NCBI GenBank assembly: GCA_963781105.1
Contig: CAWAED010000001.1
Location: 62,001-126,000, forward strand
Source of the DNA: Palsa-295 sp963781105
Lineage (GTDB): Bacteria; Acidobacteriota; Terriglobia; Acidiferrales; UBA7541
DNA length: 64,000 nucleotides
Direction: 5' to 3'
Shown: one piece after another, positions 1 through 7,965 of the stretch
Layout: every line of letters starts with the position of its first letter
Numbering within the stretch: the stretch's first letter is position 1
Made by a program: the position numbers and the translations under genes
Notes under the pieces: model-generated
Database searches by the model: none
What the model was told of the DNA's origin: nothing
Seen by the model: only the letters and a program-made list of their open reading frames with translations

Positions 1-171
1 TATCTTGTCGCCCTTGGCCGTCGTAACTTCATACTGCCCGCCCGATCCAACCACCGGGTTCAATATTCCGCGCAGTTGCGGCGCGTTGCGCATGCCCATC
101 TGAGCGCTGGCCCCGAGCGCCATCGCCACCACCACAAGGCAAGCTACACCGAACCGTCGCGCCATAGTCAT
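1..171 (-). CDS. Secreted protein, N-terminal fragment cut by window edge
   Basis: This is the N-terminal 57 codons of a minus-strand gene that runs off the left edge. The reading starts MTMARRF, then a hydrophobic stretch (VACLVVVAMALGASA) and a likely signal-peptidase site after ASA, followed by QMGMRNAPQLRGILNP. It is therefore probably exported. AAGGAG lies about 13 nt upstream of the ATG at 171 and a second in-frame ATG is at 165. The gene at 214-1041 ends 42 nt upstream on the same strand, so the two may be co-transcribed. Function is not recognisable from this fragment. Confidence 0.6.
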   Translation of the reverse strand, partial: MTMARRFGVACLVVVAMALGASAQMGMRNAPQLRGILNPVVGSGGQYEVTTAKGDKI

Positions 172-213
172 GCCTTATGCTCACTCCTTTGAGAGCAGCG
201 CACCAACGCGAAG

Positions 214-1041
214 CTAAATATCGCGTCCCTTCGCATCTTCCATCTTGGAAAGGTCGAAAGTCGTTTGGATCTTCACCTTCCCGACGACGCAGTTGAATTC
301 GAGCGCCTTCTCGTTGGGCGAGACCGAAGGTTCCCCGCCGTCGGCCTTCATCGGAAAACTGAATACGATTCCTTGCAAGGTTTTGCCGTCCTCACTATGC
401 ACCAATTCCGCTTTCGTCGCACTGATATGTTGCTTCGTCTTCTTGCCAATCAGAACCGTGACGCCCTGCAACGCTTTTTCATCCATGGATTGAAACGGCG
501 TCATGTCAGGTCCGCCGAGATACACCTTGTAGGTGTCCACCGGCAGCGCCAACTGCTTCTCAGCCTCATCTTCTTTGAGTTTGCCTTCGAGCACGGAATT
601 TCGATAGCCCGCTTCGCGAATTGTGCGCGACGAAATCCAGCGAACAATGAAATTCGCTGCGGTGGGCTGCGGCGGTGCTTCCCCCAGGCCGGGCTGACTT
701 GCCGGGGCGCTCGCTTGACTTGGCGCAGAGCCAGGCTGGCTTCCCGGTTGGGCGTTCCCCGTCCTAGGTGTATTCACTCCGCCAGCGCTAGACGCGTCCC
801 CCGCTGCCGCCGGTGGAAGGTTGCTCACCTTCCAACTCACATCAATTTGCACAATCTTGCACCACGGAGAATCGTTAAAAATTTTCTTTATGTCATTCGC
901 GTCCCACTGCTGGTACGGCTTGGCCTTCCAAGGATCTCCGCCGCCCCACGCAAGCGCGGCCAAAATCACGCATGCCAACGCACCGGTGAACAGCTTCGAA
1001 AACCGCGGTATGAGCACCGAAGTATGTTTCCTGCGTTCCAT
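214..1041 (-). CDS. Exported hypothetical protein of an Acidobacteria-type family
   Basis: The 275-residue product has a basic N-terminus and one hydrophobic segment (about residues 17-32, FTGALACVILAALAW) that is either a signal peptide or an anchor. A WKAKPYQQWDANDIKKIFNDSPW block follows at about residues 38-60, then a low-complexity Pro/Ser/Gly/Ala linker (about 75-125) and a mixed C-terminal domain. From memory, the DPWK..PYxQW..xDxxK..xxSPW block recurs in uncharacterised exported acidobacterial proteins; no function is known to me. The start is well supported by GGAGG about 7 nt before the ATG. Role unknown. Confidence 0.75.
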   Translation of the reverse strand: MERRKHTSVLIPRFSKLFTGALACVILAALAWGGGDPWKAKPYQQWDANDIKKIFNDSPWCKIVQIDVSWKVSNLPPAAAGDASSAGGVNTPRTGNAQPGSQPGSAPSQASAPASQPGLGEAPPQPTAANFIVRWISSRTIREAGYRNSVLEGKLKEDEAEKQLALPVDTYKVYLGGPDMTPFQSMDEKALQGVTVLIGKKTKQHISATKAELVHSEDGKTLQGIVFSFPMKADGGEPSVSPNEKALEFNCVVGKVKIQTTFDLSKMEDAKGRDI

Positions 1042-1262
1042 ATTAAACCTCCAGATTATGCGTGGACCATTTCACGGGTAGGATAGCACTCAAGCAATAC
1101 TTGCCGTCAAAGGTCGGATGTAAACCCAGGGGAGAAACCGCGGGACTCATTTTTCAAGGGAGCCAAACACGGCGAAGTTCCTTGCAAGCAACACTACAGC
1201 CATTCCATCGCGGTCACTCGCATTCCAGAATTTTCACTCCCTTAACGATAACCGAAAATACC

Positions 1263-2303
1263 TTAGCGGCTAGCCCTTCGAGCGACAAGCGGATTCTCAG
1301 CGTCTGGACTCGCGTGACCTGTTTGTCGCGACGCCCCCAACACGCGTTCCACCCTGTACATCGGATTCTCGCGCGACTCGAAATGCATCCGCATCAGCAG
1401 CTCGCCCACCAGCCCCACCGCGAGCAACTGTACCCCGAAGAGGCATAGCATCATGCCCAGCACCAAAAGTGGCCCGTGCTCTACGAAAATCGGCGCTGGC
1501 GTGAAGATCTTCTCCAGCATCAGAAATGCCAGAATCCCGCCGCCCGCGAACAGCCCCAACAATCCCGGCGGCCCAAAGAAGTGCAGCGGCCGAGTCATAT
1601 AGCGCATCAAGAATCGAATGGTAATGATGTCGAAGAAGACGCGCAACGTGCGCGAAATTCCGTAATGGGACTTGCCACCCGGCCTCACGATGTTGCGAAT
1701 CGGAACTTCTACAATCTTCGCCCCGTTCCACGCCGCCAGCGCAGGGATGAACCGATGCATCTCGCCATACAGCGGCACGTCCTTGATGATCTCGCGCCGG
1801 TACACTTTAAAAGTCGTCCCGAAATCGTGGATGTCCACTCCGGAAAGCTTGGCCATCATCCAATTCGCGATGCGCGAAGGCAGCCGCCGCAAAATAAAAT
1901 TATCCACGCGCTTCTGCCGCCAGCCGCTGACGATATCGCAGCCCGTCGTGTCCATCGTTCCTAGCAATGTGGGAATGTCAGCGGGATCGTGCTGCAAATC
2001 CCCGTCCATCGAAATGATGATCTCTCCCGACGCATAATCGAATCCGGCGGCAAGCGCCGTGGTCTGCCCGTAGTTCCGTTTCAGCCGCAGCACCGCGACG
2101 CGCGGATCTTCCGCCGCAATCTCTGCCAAAATCTGCGGAGTCGCGTCCGAGCTTTGGTCGTCCACGTACACAAACTCCACCGGGTCAAAACGCCCGCTCA
2201 TAACGGCGCTCAACCGGCTGTGCAGTTCGCGCACGCTTTCTTGTTCGTCGTGGAAAGGTACCACCACCGAATAACGCGGCGGCATGCCTGAGTGCTCCCG
2301 CAT
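1263..2303 (-). CDS. Glycosyltransferase family 2, DPM/ArnC/GtrB-like, membrane anchored
   Basis: Family 2 glycosyltransferase of the polyprenyl-phosphate glycosyltransferase type. The catalytic domain (about residues 10-235) has the opening YSVVVPFHDEQESV, the acidic VYVDDQSSD, the DGDLQHDP metal-binding motif and the RNYGQTTALAAGFDYA segment typical of DPM1/ArnC/GtrB relatives. Two hydrophobic C-terminal segments (about 240-260 and 272-300) would anchor it in the inner membrane. The expected reaction is transfer of a sugar from a nucleotide donor to polyprenyl phosphate; the sugar cannot be read from sequence. The gene begins 4 nt after the upstream deacetylase stop, so the two are probably translated together. 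An alternative start is the ATG at 2285, preceded by GGGAG. Confidence 0.88.
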   Translation of the reverse strand: MREHSGMPPRYSVVVPFHDEQESVRELHSRLSAVMSGRFDPVEFVYVDDQSSDATPQILAEIAAEDPRVAVLRLKRNYGQTTALAAGFDYASGEIIISMDGDLQHDPADIPTLLGTMDTTGCDIVSGWRQKRVDNFILRRLPSRIANWMMAKLSGVDIHDFGTTFKVYRREIIKDVPLYGEMHRFIPALAAWNGAKIVEVPIRNIVRPGGKSHYGISRTLRVFFDIITIRFLMRYMTRPLHFFGPPGLLGLFAGGGILAFLMLEKIFTPAPIFVEHGPLLVLGMMLCLFGVQLLAVGLVGELLMRMHFESRENPMYRVERVLGASRQTGHASPDAENPLVARRASR

Positions 2304-2307
2304 AAGT

Positions 2308-3174
2308 TCAGTTTAACTCCCGATAGCTGATTAAGCGAATCCCGCGTTCCGTAATTGCACTTCTTACGCCGGGATCCAGCAGCCCCTGCATCTCGTCCTC
2401 GCGGTGCTTCTGAAGCCGCGAACCTGACCGCGCCAAATCCGCGTCGCAAATCCCCGGATGCAGCATGATCTCCGTCGTTCCTTCGGCCGTAGACTCGATT
2501 ATGCCACGCAACATCGCCGGCCCCAGCCTTCCCGTCGTAGCCAATCCTAGAAAATGATCCGGCGAGCACAGCCCGTACTTCTTCGAGATCGTGAAGAATT
2601 GCGGTGCGATCGCTCGCACGGCCCCCGCGGCGAGAATTTGAAGCGAAATTCCCTGTCCGCTCGCACGACTCGTTTCCCAGGAATCGCTAAGGTCCTCGAT
2701 CGGCTTGCGCACCCGCGTGATTCCGCATTCCTTGGCGACTTTACCCAGCGCTTCCATCACCCGCGGATGAGCGTGCGTATGCTTGTGCGTGTCCAAATGC
2801 GTCGGCTCGATTCCCGCAGCCCGAATTTTGGCAATTTGCGCGCGCAGCTCCCGCTCGATTTCTTCTCCACGTATCATCCCCGAGGTGATTCGCGCGACAA
2901 AAAGTGGCAACGAGTCCGGCAAGGTACCATTCGCATCCACGAGCGAAGCGACGCTTTCCCGCGGCGCCACGCACTTCCCGCCTACCAGCACCAGGTGGCA
3001 ACCAACTCCCAGCTGCGGGTTCGCGCGCGCGCGCTCCACGGCATCGTCAAACGCGTCGCCGTCCGCCATCAACGTCGTACTCGTCAGAATTCCCTCGCGA
3101 TGGGCGCGCACAATGCCTTCGTTCACACCACGCGTCATGCCAAAGTCGTCGGCGTTGAGAATTAATTTTTTCAT
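2308..3174 (-). CDS. ChbG/HpnK (YdjC)-family carbohydrate deacetylase
   Basis: The 288-residue product starts MKKLILNADDFG, the canonical metal-binding ADDFG opening of the YdjC/ChbG/HpnK fold. The family histidines are present in HLDTHKHTHAHP (about residues 115-126), and LHPG lies near the C-terminus. Members deacetylate N-acetylated sugars; HpnK acts on an acetylglucosaminyl hopanoid and ChbG on chitooligosaccharides. Directly downstream is an ArnC-like glycosyltransferase rather than a clear HpnI. By analogy with ArnC/ArnD, I infer that this enzyme deacetylates a lipid-linked sugar made by its neighbour. I chose the ATG at 3174 because the family starts at MKKLILNADD; upstream in-frame starts at 3189 and 3207 add unrelated residues. 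Confidence 0.88.
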   Translation of the reverse strand: MKKLILNADDFGMTRGVNEGIVRAHREGILTSTTLMADGDAFDDAVERARANPQLGVGCHLVLVGGKCVAPRESVASLVDANGTLPDSLPLFVARITSGMIRGEEIERELRAQIAKIRAAGIEPTHLDTHKHTHAHPRVMEALGKVAKECGITRVRKPIEDLSDSWETSRASGQGISLQILAAGAVRAIAPQFFTISKKYGLCSPDHFLGLATTGRLGPAMLRGIIESTAEGTTEIMLHPGICDADLARSGSRLQKHREDEMQGLLDPGVRSAITERGIRLISYRELN

Positions 3175-3552
3175 CGAGACCGCGAGCATTTCCGGAAGGA
3201 CCAGCAAATATTATCACGCAGCTGCAACACGATGCATCCAGTCAACTTAAATCGCCTCGCCACGACTTTCTCCCGAAACTCTCGAGCGCTTCGCCGAACG
3301 TCAGGAGAAATAAATTCTCGCCGCAACGCATTTTGGAAACCATTCGCACAACAATCCGCACAACAAATATGAATCCTTGGTGAAAGTTTTCAACAGTTCT
3401 GTTGAAAACCGTGTGGAAAAGGCCACTGCAAAATTAAAATCTATCAGCAATTCGCGGCAAAAATCCTCTTTGCACAATTTCAGTGCAGTACTCCACGTTC
3501 GCATGGAAATAAAATTTTGAAAAAACATCGAGAAAAATTCTAGCGGCGGGCC
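3175..3552. other. AT-rich intergenic region upstream of the hpnK-like gene
   Basis: This 378-bp gap is clearly poorer in GC than its flanks, mainly from 3300 to 3540. It precedes the minus-strand hpnK-like/GT2 pair and so should contain their promoter. It carries a perfect 11-bp-arm palindrome (3386-3409) and a TTTTCCACA on the minus strand just beside it. A 75-codon minus-strand open frame (3301-3528) is not convincing: no ribosome site, no recognisable domain and AT-rich codons. Confidence 0.6.
3386..3409. repeat. Perfect palindrome GTTTTCAACAG-TT-CTGTTGAAAAC
   Basis: The arms are 11 bp with a 2-bp centre and no mismatch. Neither strand has a T tract after the arms, so it does not look like an intrinsic terminator. 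It lies about 210 bp upstream of the hpnK-like start codon. A dimeric repressor site is possible. The adjacent minus-strand TTTTCCACA resembles a DnaA box with one mismatch to TTATCCACA. Confidence 0.6.
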
Positions 3553-4035
3553 TTAGTACCAATGCGGCGGCGGCTCGAGTTTGATATCAATCGTGGCCGT
3601 CTCGTCTTCGATGTCGTACCACTTGCCGTAAGTATGCAAACCTTTCGCGATCACCTGAATTAAAATTTTCCCTGCCGGAACCGCTGGCACCTTCACCGAT
3701 CCGTCTTCGTTCGTCTTGAAACTCAGTTCCGCGAGCTTGTCCTTATGCAGAAATCCGCCGGCTTCGTTGAAGCGTACGTACACGCTCGCGTTCCCAACCG
3801 GTTTATCTTCACTGTTTGTAACGTTGATTCTCAGGCGGGTCGTGTGGGGAGCCGCTGACTTGTCATCCTTCGCAGGCGCTTTGTCGTCTTTCGCCGCGGG
3901 CTGACTCTGGGCGCCAGATTTGTCCGTACTACTCGCCTGCGCGAAGCAGGGCCCCGCGCAAAGCAATCCCATTGCTAAGAATGCTGCGAGCGCGCACTCT
4001 GAGCGAATTCCCCGGCGGATCATGGCCGCATCCAT
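3553..4035 (-). CDS. Secreted protein with carboxypeptidase-regulatory-like beta-sandwich domain
   Basis: The 160-residue product has an N-terminal signal peptide (hydrophobic LAAFLAMGLLCAG, cleavage expected after CFAQA). A charged Lys/Asp/Ala/Pro linker (about residues 35-65) contains two copies of a KDDKxA unit. The C-terminal beta-sandwich (about 66-160) contains LRINVTNSEDKPVGNASVYVRF, TNEDGSVKVPAVPAGKILIQV and DIKLEPPPHWY, the pattern of CarboxypepD_reg-like/Ig-like domains. No catalytic residues are visible. A role as a periplasmic or surface binding module is plausible, but the ligand is unknown. A purine-rich AGAAGAGAAG precedes the ATG. Confidence 0.75.
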   Translation of the reverse strand: MDAAMIRRGIRSECALAAFLAMGLLCAGPCFAQASSTDKSGAQSQPAAKDDKAPAKDDKSAAPHTTRLRINVTNSEDKPVGNASVYVRFNEAGGFLHKDKLAELSFKTNEDGSVKVPAVPAGKILIQVIAKGLHTYGKWYDIEDETATIDIKLEPPPHWY

Positions 4036-4400
4036 GCACTTCTCTTCTACTCCAATCGGGCGCGTCTCTCAAGCCCGACGGTTCGCCGCGCACTCCCTGC
4101 AACTTTCGCAACTACTGTCGTAGTCGCGCACGTCCACCTCGATCTCAGCACGCGATCGGAATTCCCTGTCTCGATCACTCTTTGCGTCTTTGGTCTCTCG
4201 TCACGCCGATCGGTGTCATAGCGGCGTCCGTCTGAAGTATGATTGAGATTCGATTCCGCCAGCACATGCGGACCGATACGACGTATCCCGCCTTCGCAGA
4301 AAATTATAGAAGGCTTCAACAACAATTCGCGCACCGCCGTCCTGGAATGGACACGGTGCATGGCCCGAGCACGGCCACGAGACATTTTAGGAGGGACAAG
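4036..4400. other. Divergent intergenic region, promoter region of the PLP enzyme gene
   Basis: This 365-bp stretch lies between the divergent genes at 3553-4035 and 4401-5540. An in-frame ATG at 4239 would extend the downstream protein by 54 residues without family homology, so I treat it as untranslated leader. I looked for a SAM-type riboswitch signature and saw none. A short GC-rich hairpin can be drawn in the last 60 bases. No gene is supported. Confidence 0.5.
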
Positions 4401-5540
4401 ATGGGTTTTTCCACCGATGCAATTCACGTGGGCCAGGAACCGGACGCGCTCACTGGCGCGATTGTCGCGCCGATCTATCAGACGTCCACCTACGTGATCG
4501 AAGCCATGGGAAAAAGCAAAGGCTACGACTACGCCCGCACGGCCCATCCCAATCGAAGAGCTCTTGAGCGTACCATCGCAAAGCTCGAAGGCGGCCACGC
4601 CTCCTACGTTTTCACTTCGGGAATGGCGGCGATCGATTCAGTGTTCCGGCTGCTGCGTCCGGGCGACCACGTCATACTTTCGCAAGCGGTTTACGGAGGC
4701 GTCTTCCGCCTCACCACTCAGCTCCTGGTGCAATTCGGAATCGAGTTCAGTTACGTGGATACCTCGCAGTTCGACAAAGTGTCGCAGGCGATCAAGCCCA
4801 GCACACGCATGATTTACGTTGAGACGCCCACGAACCCGACGATGATCGTCACGGACATCGCCGCCATCGCGAAGCTCGCGCACAGCAAGAATCTGACCGT
4901 CGTTGTGGACAACACATTCCTAAGCCCTTACCTCCAGCAGCCCCTCGCGCTTGGCGCGGACATCGTCGTCCACTCGATGACCAAGTTCTTAAACGGTCAC
5001 AGCGACTGCACCGGCGGCGCCGTAATCGTCAGCACGCAGGAACAGGCCGAGAAAATTTATTTCGTGCAACGCTCCGCCGGCGCAGGCCTAGCTCCGATGG
5101 ATTGCTTTCTGGTTTCGCGCGGCGTAAAGACGCTCGCGGTGCGCATGGATCGCCACAATTCCAACGGGATGGCCGTCGCCAAGCATCTGGAAAGCCATCC
5201 CAAAGTAAAATACGTGATTTATCCCGGCTTAGCGTCGCATCGCCAGCACGAAATCGCAAAAAAACAGCAGCGCGGCTTCGGCGGCATGATCTCTTTTGAC
5301 CTTGGGTCACTCGACGCCGCAAAAAATTTCCTCAATCACGTCAAGCTCTGCTCGCTGGCGGAAAGCCTGGGCGGCGTCGAAACCCTCATATCGCTGCCGG
5401 CGCTCATGACCCACGCGTCCATCCCGCCGGACATCCAAATGCAAATCGGAATCACGCAAGGCCTAGTCCGCCTCTCAGTAGGCATCGAAGACGTAGAAGA
5501 CCTAATCGCCGACCTAGACCAAGCCCTCGCCAGAATCTAA
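4401..5540 (+). CDS. Cystathionine gamma-synthase/lyase-family PLP enzyme
   Basis: Trans-sulfuration family (Cys/Met metabolism PLP) enzyme of 379 residues, the usual length. Visible motifs are YDYARTAHPNRRALERTIAKLEGG near the N-terminus, FTSGMAAI, YVETPTNPTM, VVVDNTFLSPYLQQPLALGADIVVHSMTK with the PLP-binding lysine in HSMTKFLNGHSD, and a C-terminal LVRLSVGIEDVEDLIADL block. It could be cystathionine gamma-synthase, a gamma-lyase or an O-acylhomoserine sulfhydrylase; sequence alone does not decide. The start is fixed by AGGAGG 7 nt before the ATG at 4401. It is monocistronic as far as can be seen. Confidence 0.92.
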   Translation: MGFSTDAIHVGQEPDALTGAIVAPIYQTSTYVIEAMGKSKGYDYARTAHPNRRALERTIAKLEGGHASYVFTSGMAAIDSVFRLLRPGDHVILSQAVYGGVFRLTTQLLVQFGIEFSYVDTSQFDKVSQAIKPSTRMIYVETPTNPTMIVTDIAAIAKLAHSKNLTVVVDNTFLSPYLQQPLALGADIVVHSMTKFLNGHSDCTGGAVIVSTQEQAEKIYFVQRSAGAGLAPMDCFLVSRGVKTLAVRMDRHNSNGMAVAKHLESHPKVKYVIYPGLASHRQHEIAKKQQRGFGGMISFDLGSLDAAKNFLNHVKLCSLAESLGGVETLISLPALMTHASIPPDIQMQIGITQGLVRLSVGIEDVEDLIADLDQALARI

Positions 5541-5568
5541 CTTCAATCGAGCCGCGGCCGGAACATTT

Positions 5569-5600
5569 GTCATCCCGAACGAAGTGAGGGATCTCTCTTC
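5569..5600. repeat. GTCATCC..GAGGGATCT dispersed repeat (family R2)
   Basis: Copy of a dispersed intergenic repeat (consensus GTCATCCCGAGCG-AGCGAGGGATCT, usually followed by CTCTTC or GCTTTTT). Other copies are near 10268, 15030, 26623, 38366 and 39983. This one overlaps the 3' end of cutA, which terminates inside it. Confidence 0.8.
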
Positions 5601-5950
5601 GATGTTCGCACCTTCGACGACCGTTCATGCGTCCCGACCGACTCCGCGATCCAATCCAAATACGCCCTCGAACCCTCCACCACCGGCAAAGCAATAATCT
5701 CCGGCACATCATAGCTGTGCAATTCAAGAACCGCCGCCCTCAAACCCGCAAACCGCCTCTTCGTACTCTTAATCACCAGCAAAAACTCATCCGCCGTTTC
5801 CACTTTGCCCTTCCAACGATACACCGACCTCACCGGCGCCCCAATCTCATTAACGCAAGCCGCCAGCCGCCTCTCGACCAGCGCCCACGCAATCTTCCGC
5901 GCCTCTTTCCGCGATCCGCACATCACCAAAACCACAATTTTATCGGTCAT
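5570..5950 (-). CDS. cutA: Divalent-cation tolerance protein CutA
   Basis: CutA1-family trimeric small protein. From the ATG at 5950 it begins MTDKIVVLVMCGSRKEARKIAWALVERRLAACVNEI and continues with VRSVYRWKGKVETADEFLLVIKSTKRRFAGL, HSYDVPEIIALPVVEGSRAYLDWI, all characteristic. The family length is about 105-112 residues, but this frame has 126. The extra tail (THERSSKVRTSKRDPSLRSG) is translated from a dispersed repeat, so the ancestral stop was probably lost. A longer in-frame extension upstream to 6175 overlaps the divergent phosphomutase gene and lacks homology. CutA has been linked to copper tolerance, but its biochemical role remains unclear. Confidence 0.93.
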   Translation of the reverse strand: MTDKIVVLVMCGSRKEARKIAWALVERRLAACVNEIGAPVRSVYRWKGKVETADEFLLVIKSTKRRFAGLRAAVLELHSYDVPEIIALPVVEGSRAYLDWIAESVGTHERSSKVRTSKRDPSLRSG

Positions 5951-6035
5951 CGAAATCCGCCAAGCGCCTTTACTCTTGCGACTCGCACAGTTCTTTCGTA
6001 AGTTTGTTTTGGAGGCCAAGATACAATAGTCGCCC

Positions 6036-7442
6036 GTGACGAAACAAACGATCCATTTCGGCACCTCCGGCTGGCGCGGCGTCATCGCTGACGATTTCAC
6101 CTTCCCCGGCGTACGCCGAGCCTCTACAGCTGTCGCGGCGCACGTCAGCGCAAGCAAGAAGTCCCCGACGCTCATCGTCGGTCACGACACGCGTTTTTTT
6201 TCGCCGGAGTTCGCGCGCACTGCCGCCACGGTCCTGCGCAAGAACGGCTGCCGCATCGTCTTCTGCCCCGAACCGACTCCGACTCCGGTCCTCGCCCACG
6301 CCATAATCCACAATAAGCTCGACGGCGGCGTCAACATCACCGCCAGCCACAATCCCGCCGAATACAATGGCCTGAAATTTTCCGGCCCCGACGGCGGCCC
6401 CGCCCTCCCGGAAATCACCAAAGACATCGAAAAGCGCGCGGCCGCGTTGCCCGACGACGAAACTCCCTTCCAGGAAATGGCCGACGATTTCGAGCGGCTC
6501 GATCCTCGCGCGCCATACTTCGCGCAACTCGAAAAAATGATTCGCTTCGACGTCCTCACCAAAGCCAAAGGCAATTTCGCCTATGACGCCGTCCACGGCT
6601 GCGGCGCTGGCTGGCTCGATCGCATCCTCACCGACCACGGCATGACCGTCGAATCCATCCGCACCAAGCGCGACGTCCTTTTCGACGGCTCCGGCCCCGA
6701 CCCCTCCGAAGAAAATCTCAAGCCCCTGAAAAAGTTGGTGATTGAAAAGAAGGCGCTCGCTGGCCTCGCCACCGATGGCGATGCTGACCGCTTCGGCATC
6801 CTCGATCGCGACGGCTCGTTCGTCCAGCCCAACCACATTCTCGGCCTGGTGTTCGATTACCTGCTCGAAACGCGCGGCTGGAAACTCGGCGCACACCGCA
6901 GCGTGGCCACCACGCACCTGCTCGACGCCGTCGCGCGCCTGCACGGCGTTAAGGTTTACGAAACGCCTGTCGGTTTTAAGTATGTCGGTCCGCTGCTCCG
7001 CGAGGATAAGATTGCGCTCGGCGGCGAAGAGAGCGCGGGCATGACCATCCGCGGCCATCTCCCGGAAAAAGACGGCATCCTCGCCTGTCTGCTGGTAGCG
7101 GAAATGATTGCGGCGCGCGGCGCTTCGCTCGGCGAGCAGCTGCGCGAACTTTTCCGCAAAGTTGGCGGCGAATACTGGCCGATTCGCATGAACCTGCATC
7201 TCCCTGCCGAAACGCAGGCAAAATTGCCGGAGCGCTTGCGCGAAAATTTCAGCGAATTCGCGGGACGCAAGGTCGCCAAGACAGACCGCACCGATGGATT
7301 GCAATTGATTTTTGACGACGGCTCGTGGGTCCTGATGCGTCCCTCGGGCACCGAGCCAGTCGTGAGGATTTACACCGAAGCCGCAAAGCCCGCTGCCTCC
7401 GAAAAGTTGGCAGAGGACGCGCGCGCTTGGATCACAAAATGA
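6036..7442 (+). CDS. Phosphoglucomutase/phosphomannomutase family phosphohexomutase
   Basis: Alpha-D-phosphohexomutase interconverting hexose 1- and 6-phosphates. All four active-site signatures are present: the phosphoserine loop ITASHNPAEYNG (about residues 103-114), the metal loop DGDADRFG (about 248-255), the sugar-binding GGEESAG (about 329-335) and the phosphate-binding RPSGTEPVVRIY near the C-terminus. At 468 residues it matches the PgcA/GlmM-type size; substrate preference is not decided. The start is a GTG at 6036 with MTKQTIHFGTSGWRG, the family opening; GGAGG lies about 20 nt upstream, rather far. Its stop overlaps the next start (ATGA), which indicates translational coupling to an ftsB-like gene. 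Confidence 0.93.
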   Translation: MTKQTIHFGTSGWRGVIADDFTFPGVRRASTAVAAHVSASKKSPTLIVGHDTRFFSPEFARTAATVLRKNGCRIVFCPEPTPTPVLAHAIIHNKLDGGVNITASHNPAEYNGLKFSGPDGGPALPEITKDIEKRAAALPDDETPFQEMADDFERLDPRAPYFAQLEKMIRFDVLTKAKGNFAYDAVHGCGAGWLDRILTDHGMTVESIRTKRDVLFDGSGPDPSEENLKPLKKLVIEKKALAGLATDGDADRFGILDRDGSFVQPNHILGLVFDYLLETRGWKLGAHRSVATTHLLDAVARLHGVKVYETPVGFKYVGPLLREDKIALGGEESAGMTIRGHLPEKDGILACLLVAEMIAARGASLGEQLRELFRKVGGEYWPIRMNLHLPAETQAKLPERLRENFSEFAGRKVAKTDRTDGLQLIFDDGSWVLMRPSGTEPVVRIYTEAAKPAASEKLAEDARAWITK

Positions 7443-7891
7443 AGAAGCGCCAAACAAAAACCCGGCGATCGAAAGCGCGCCACGCCGCGCCAGCCGCATC
7501 GGCCACCGCCGCCGGGAATCCGCGCGAAACCTTCACCGAGCAACTCGGCAGCTTCTTCCGCCGCAACATGAATTGGTTTCTAGTGGCAGGCTTCGCGCTG
7601 CTGCTCATACAAGACGTTTTCGGCACGCACGGCGTCCTGGCCATGCATCGCTCGCAGGTAGAAGCCCGCAAAATCCAGCAAGAAATCAACCAGCTAGACA
7701 AAGAAAATCAAGCCCTGCAAAACCACGTAAAAGACCTGAAGACCGATCCCGCCACCATCGAATGCATAGCCCGCGAAAATATGGGCTTGGCCCGCCCCGG
7801 CGAGCACATCTTCAAAACCCAGCCAAGACCCGCGGACCCCACCCATCCGACCGCGCCACAACAACAGCAACAACCCTGCTCAGCGCAGTAA
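7439..7891 (+). CDS. FtsB/DivIC-like septum formation initiator
   Basis: The 150-residue bitopic protein has a basic cytoplasmic N-terminus (about 1-38), one membrane segment (NWFLVAGFALLLIQDVFG, about 42-60) and a periplasmic coiled coil (EARKIQQEINQLDKENQALQNHVKDLKTD, about 70-100). A short IECIARENMGLARPGEHIF block completes the DivIC/FtsB pattern. The C-terminus is a Pro/Gln-rich tail. FtsB-like proteins join FtsL and FtsQ in the divisome. The ATG overlaps the phosphomutase stop by ATGA, so the two form one operon. The N-terminal 38 residues are longer than in E. coli FtsB. Confidence 0.85.
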   Translation: MKKRQTKTRRSKARHAAPAASATAAGNPRETFTEQLGSFFRRNMNWFLVAGFALLLIQDVFGTHGVLAMHRSQVEARKIQQEINQLDKENQALQNHVKDLKTDPATIECIARENMGLARPGEHIFKTQPRPADPTHPTAPQQQQQPCSAQ

Positions 7892-7914
7892 GCGCGGGGC
7901 CTTCGACGACATCA

Positions 7915-7965
7915 CCTGTGCTTTCTCGGTGCTCTCCGCTCTTACTCTGTGCCCTCTGTGTTAAG
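7915..7965. repeat. CTCTGTG-rich dispersed repeat (family R4)
   Basis: Copy of a family recognised by tandem CTCTGTG/CCTCTG/GTGTTAAG words. Other copies lie near 13268, 21061, 33505, 36180, 40690 and 41700. The acyltransferase gene at 7942-9087 ends inside this copy, giving its product the tail LNTEGTE. Confidence 0.7.

Noticed and set aside
3301..3528. A 75-codon minus-strand frame in the AT-rich gap
   Set aside because: No ribosome site, no domain, and it crosses the perfect palindrome; regarded as chance.
4239..4400. Possible SAM-type riboswitch upstream of the trans-sulfuration gene
   Set aside because: No recognisable SAM-I, SAM-II or SAH core motif could be found by eye; only generic GC hairpins.
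5970..7499. A 509-codon minus-strand open frame opposite the phosphohexomutase gene
   Set aside because: It is the antisense shadow of a GC-rich gene; it has no recognisable domain, while the plus strand has all four phosphohexomutase motifs.
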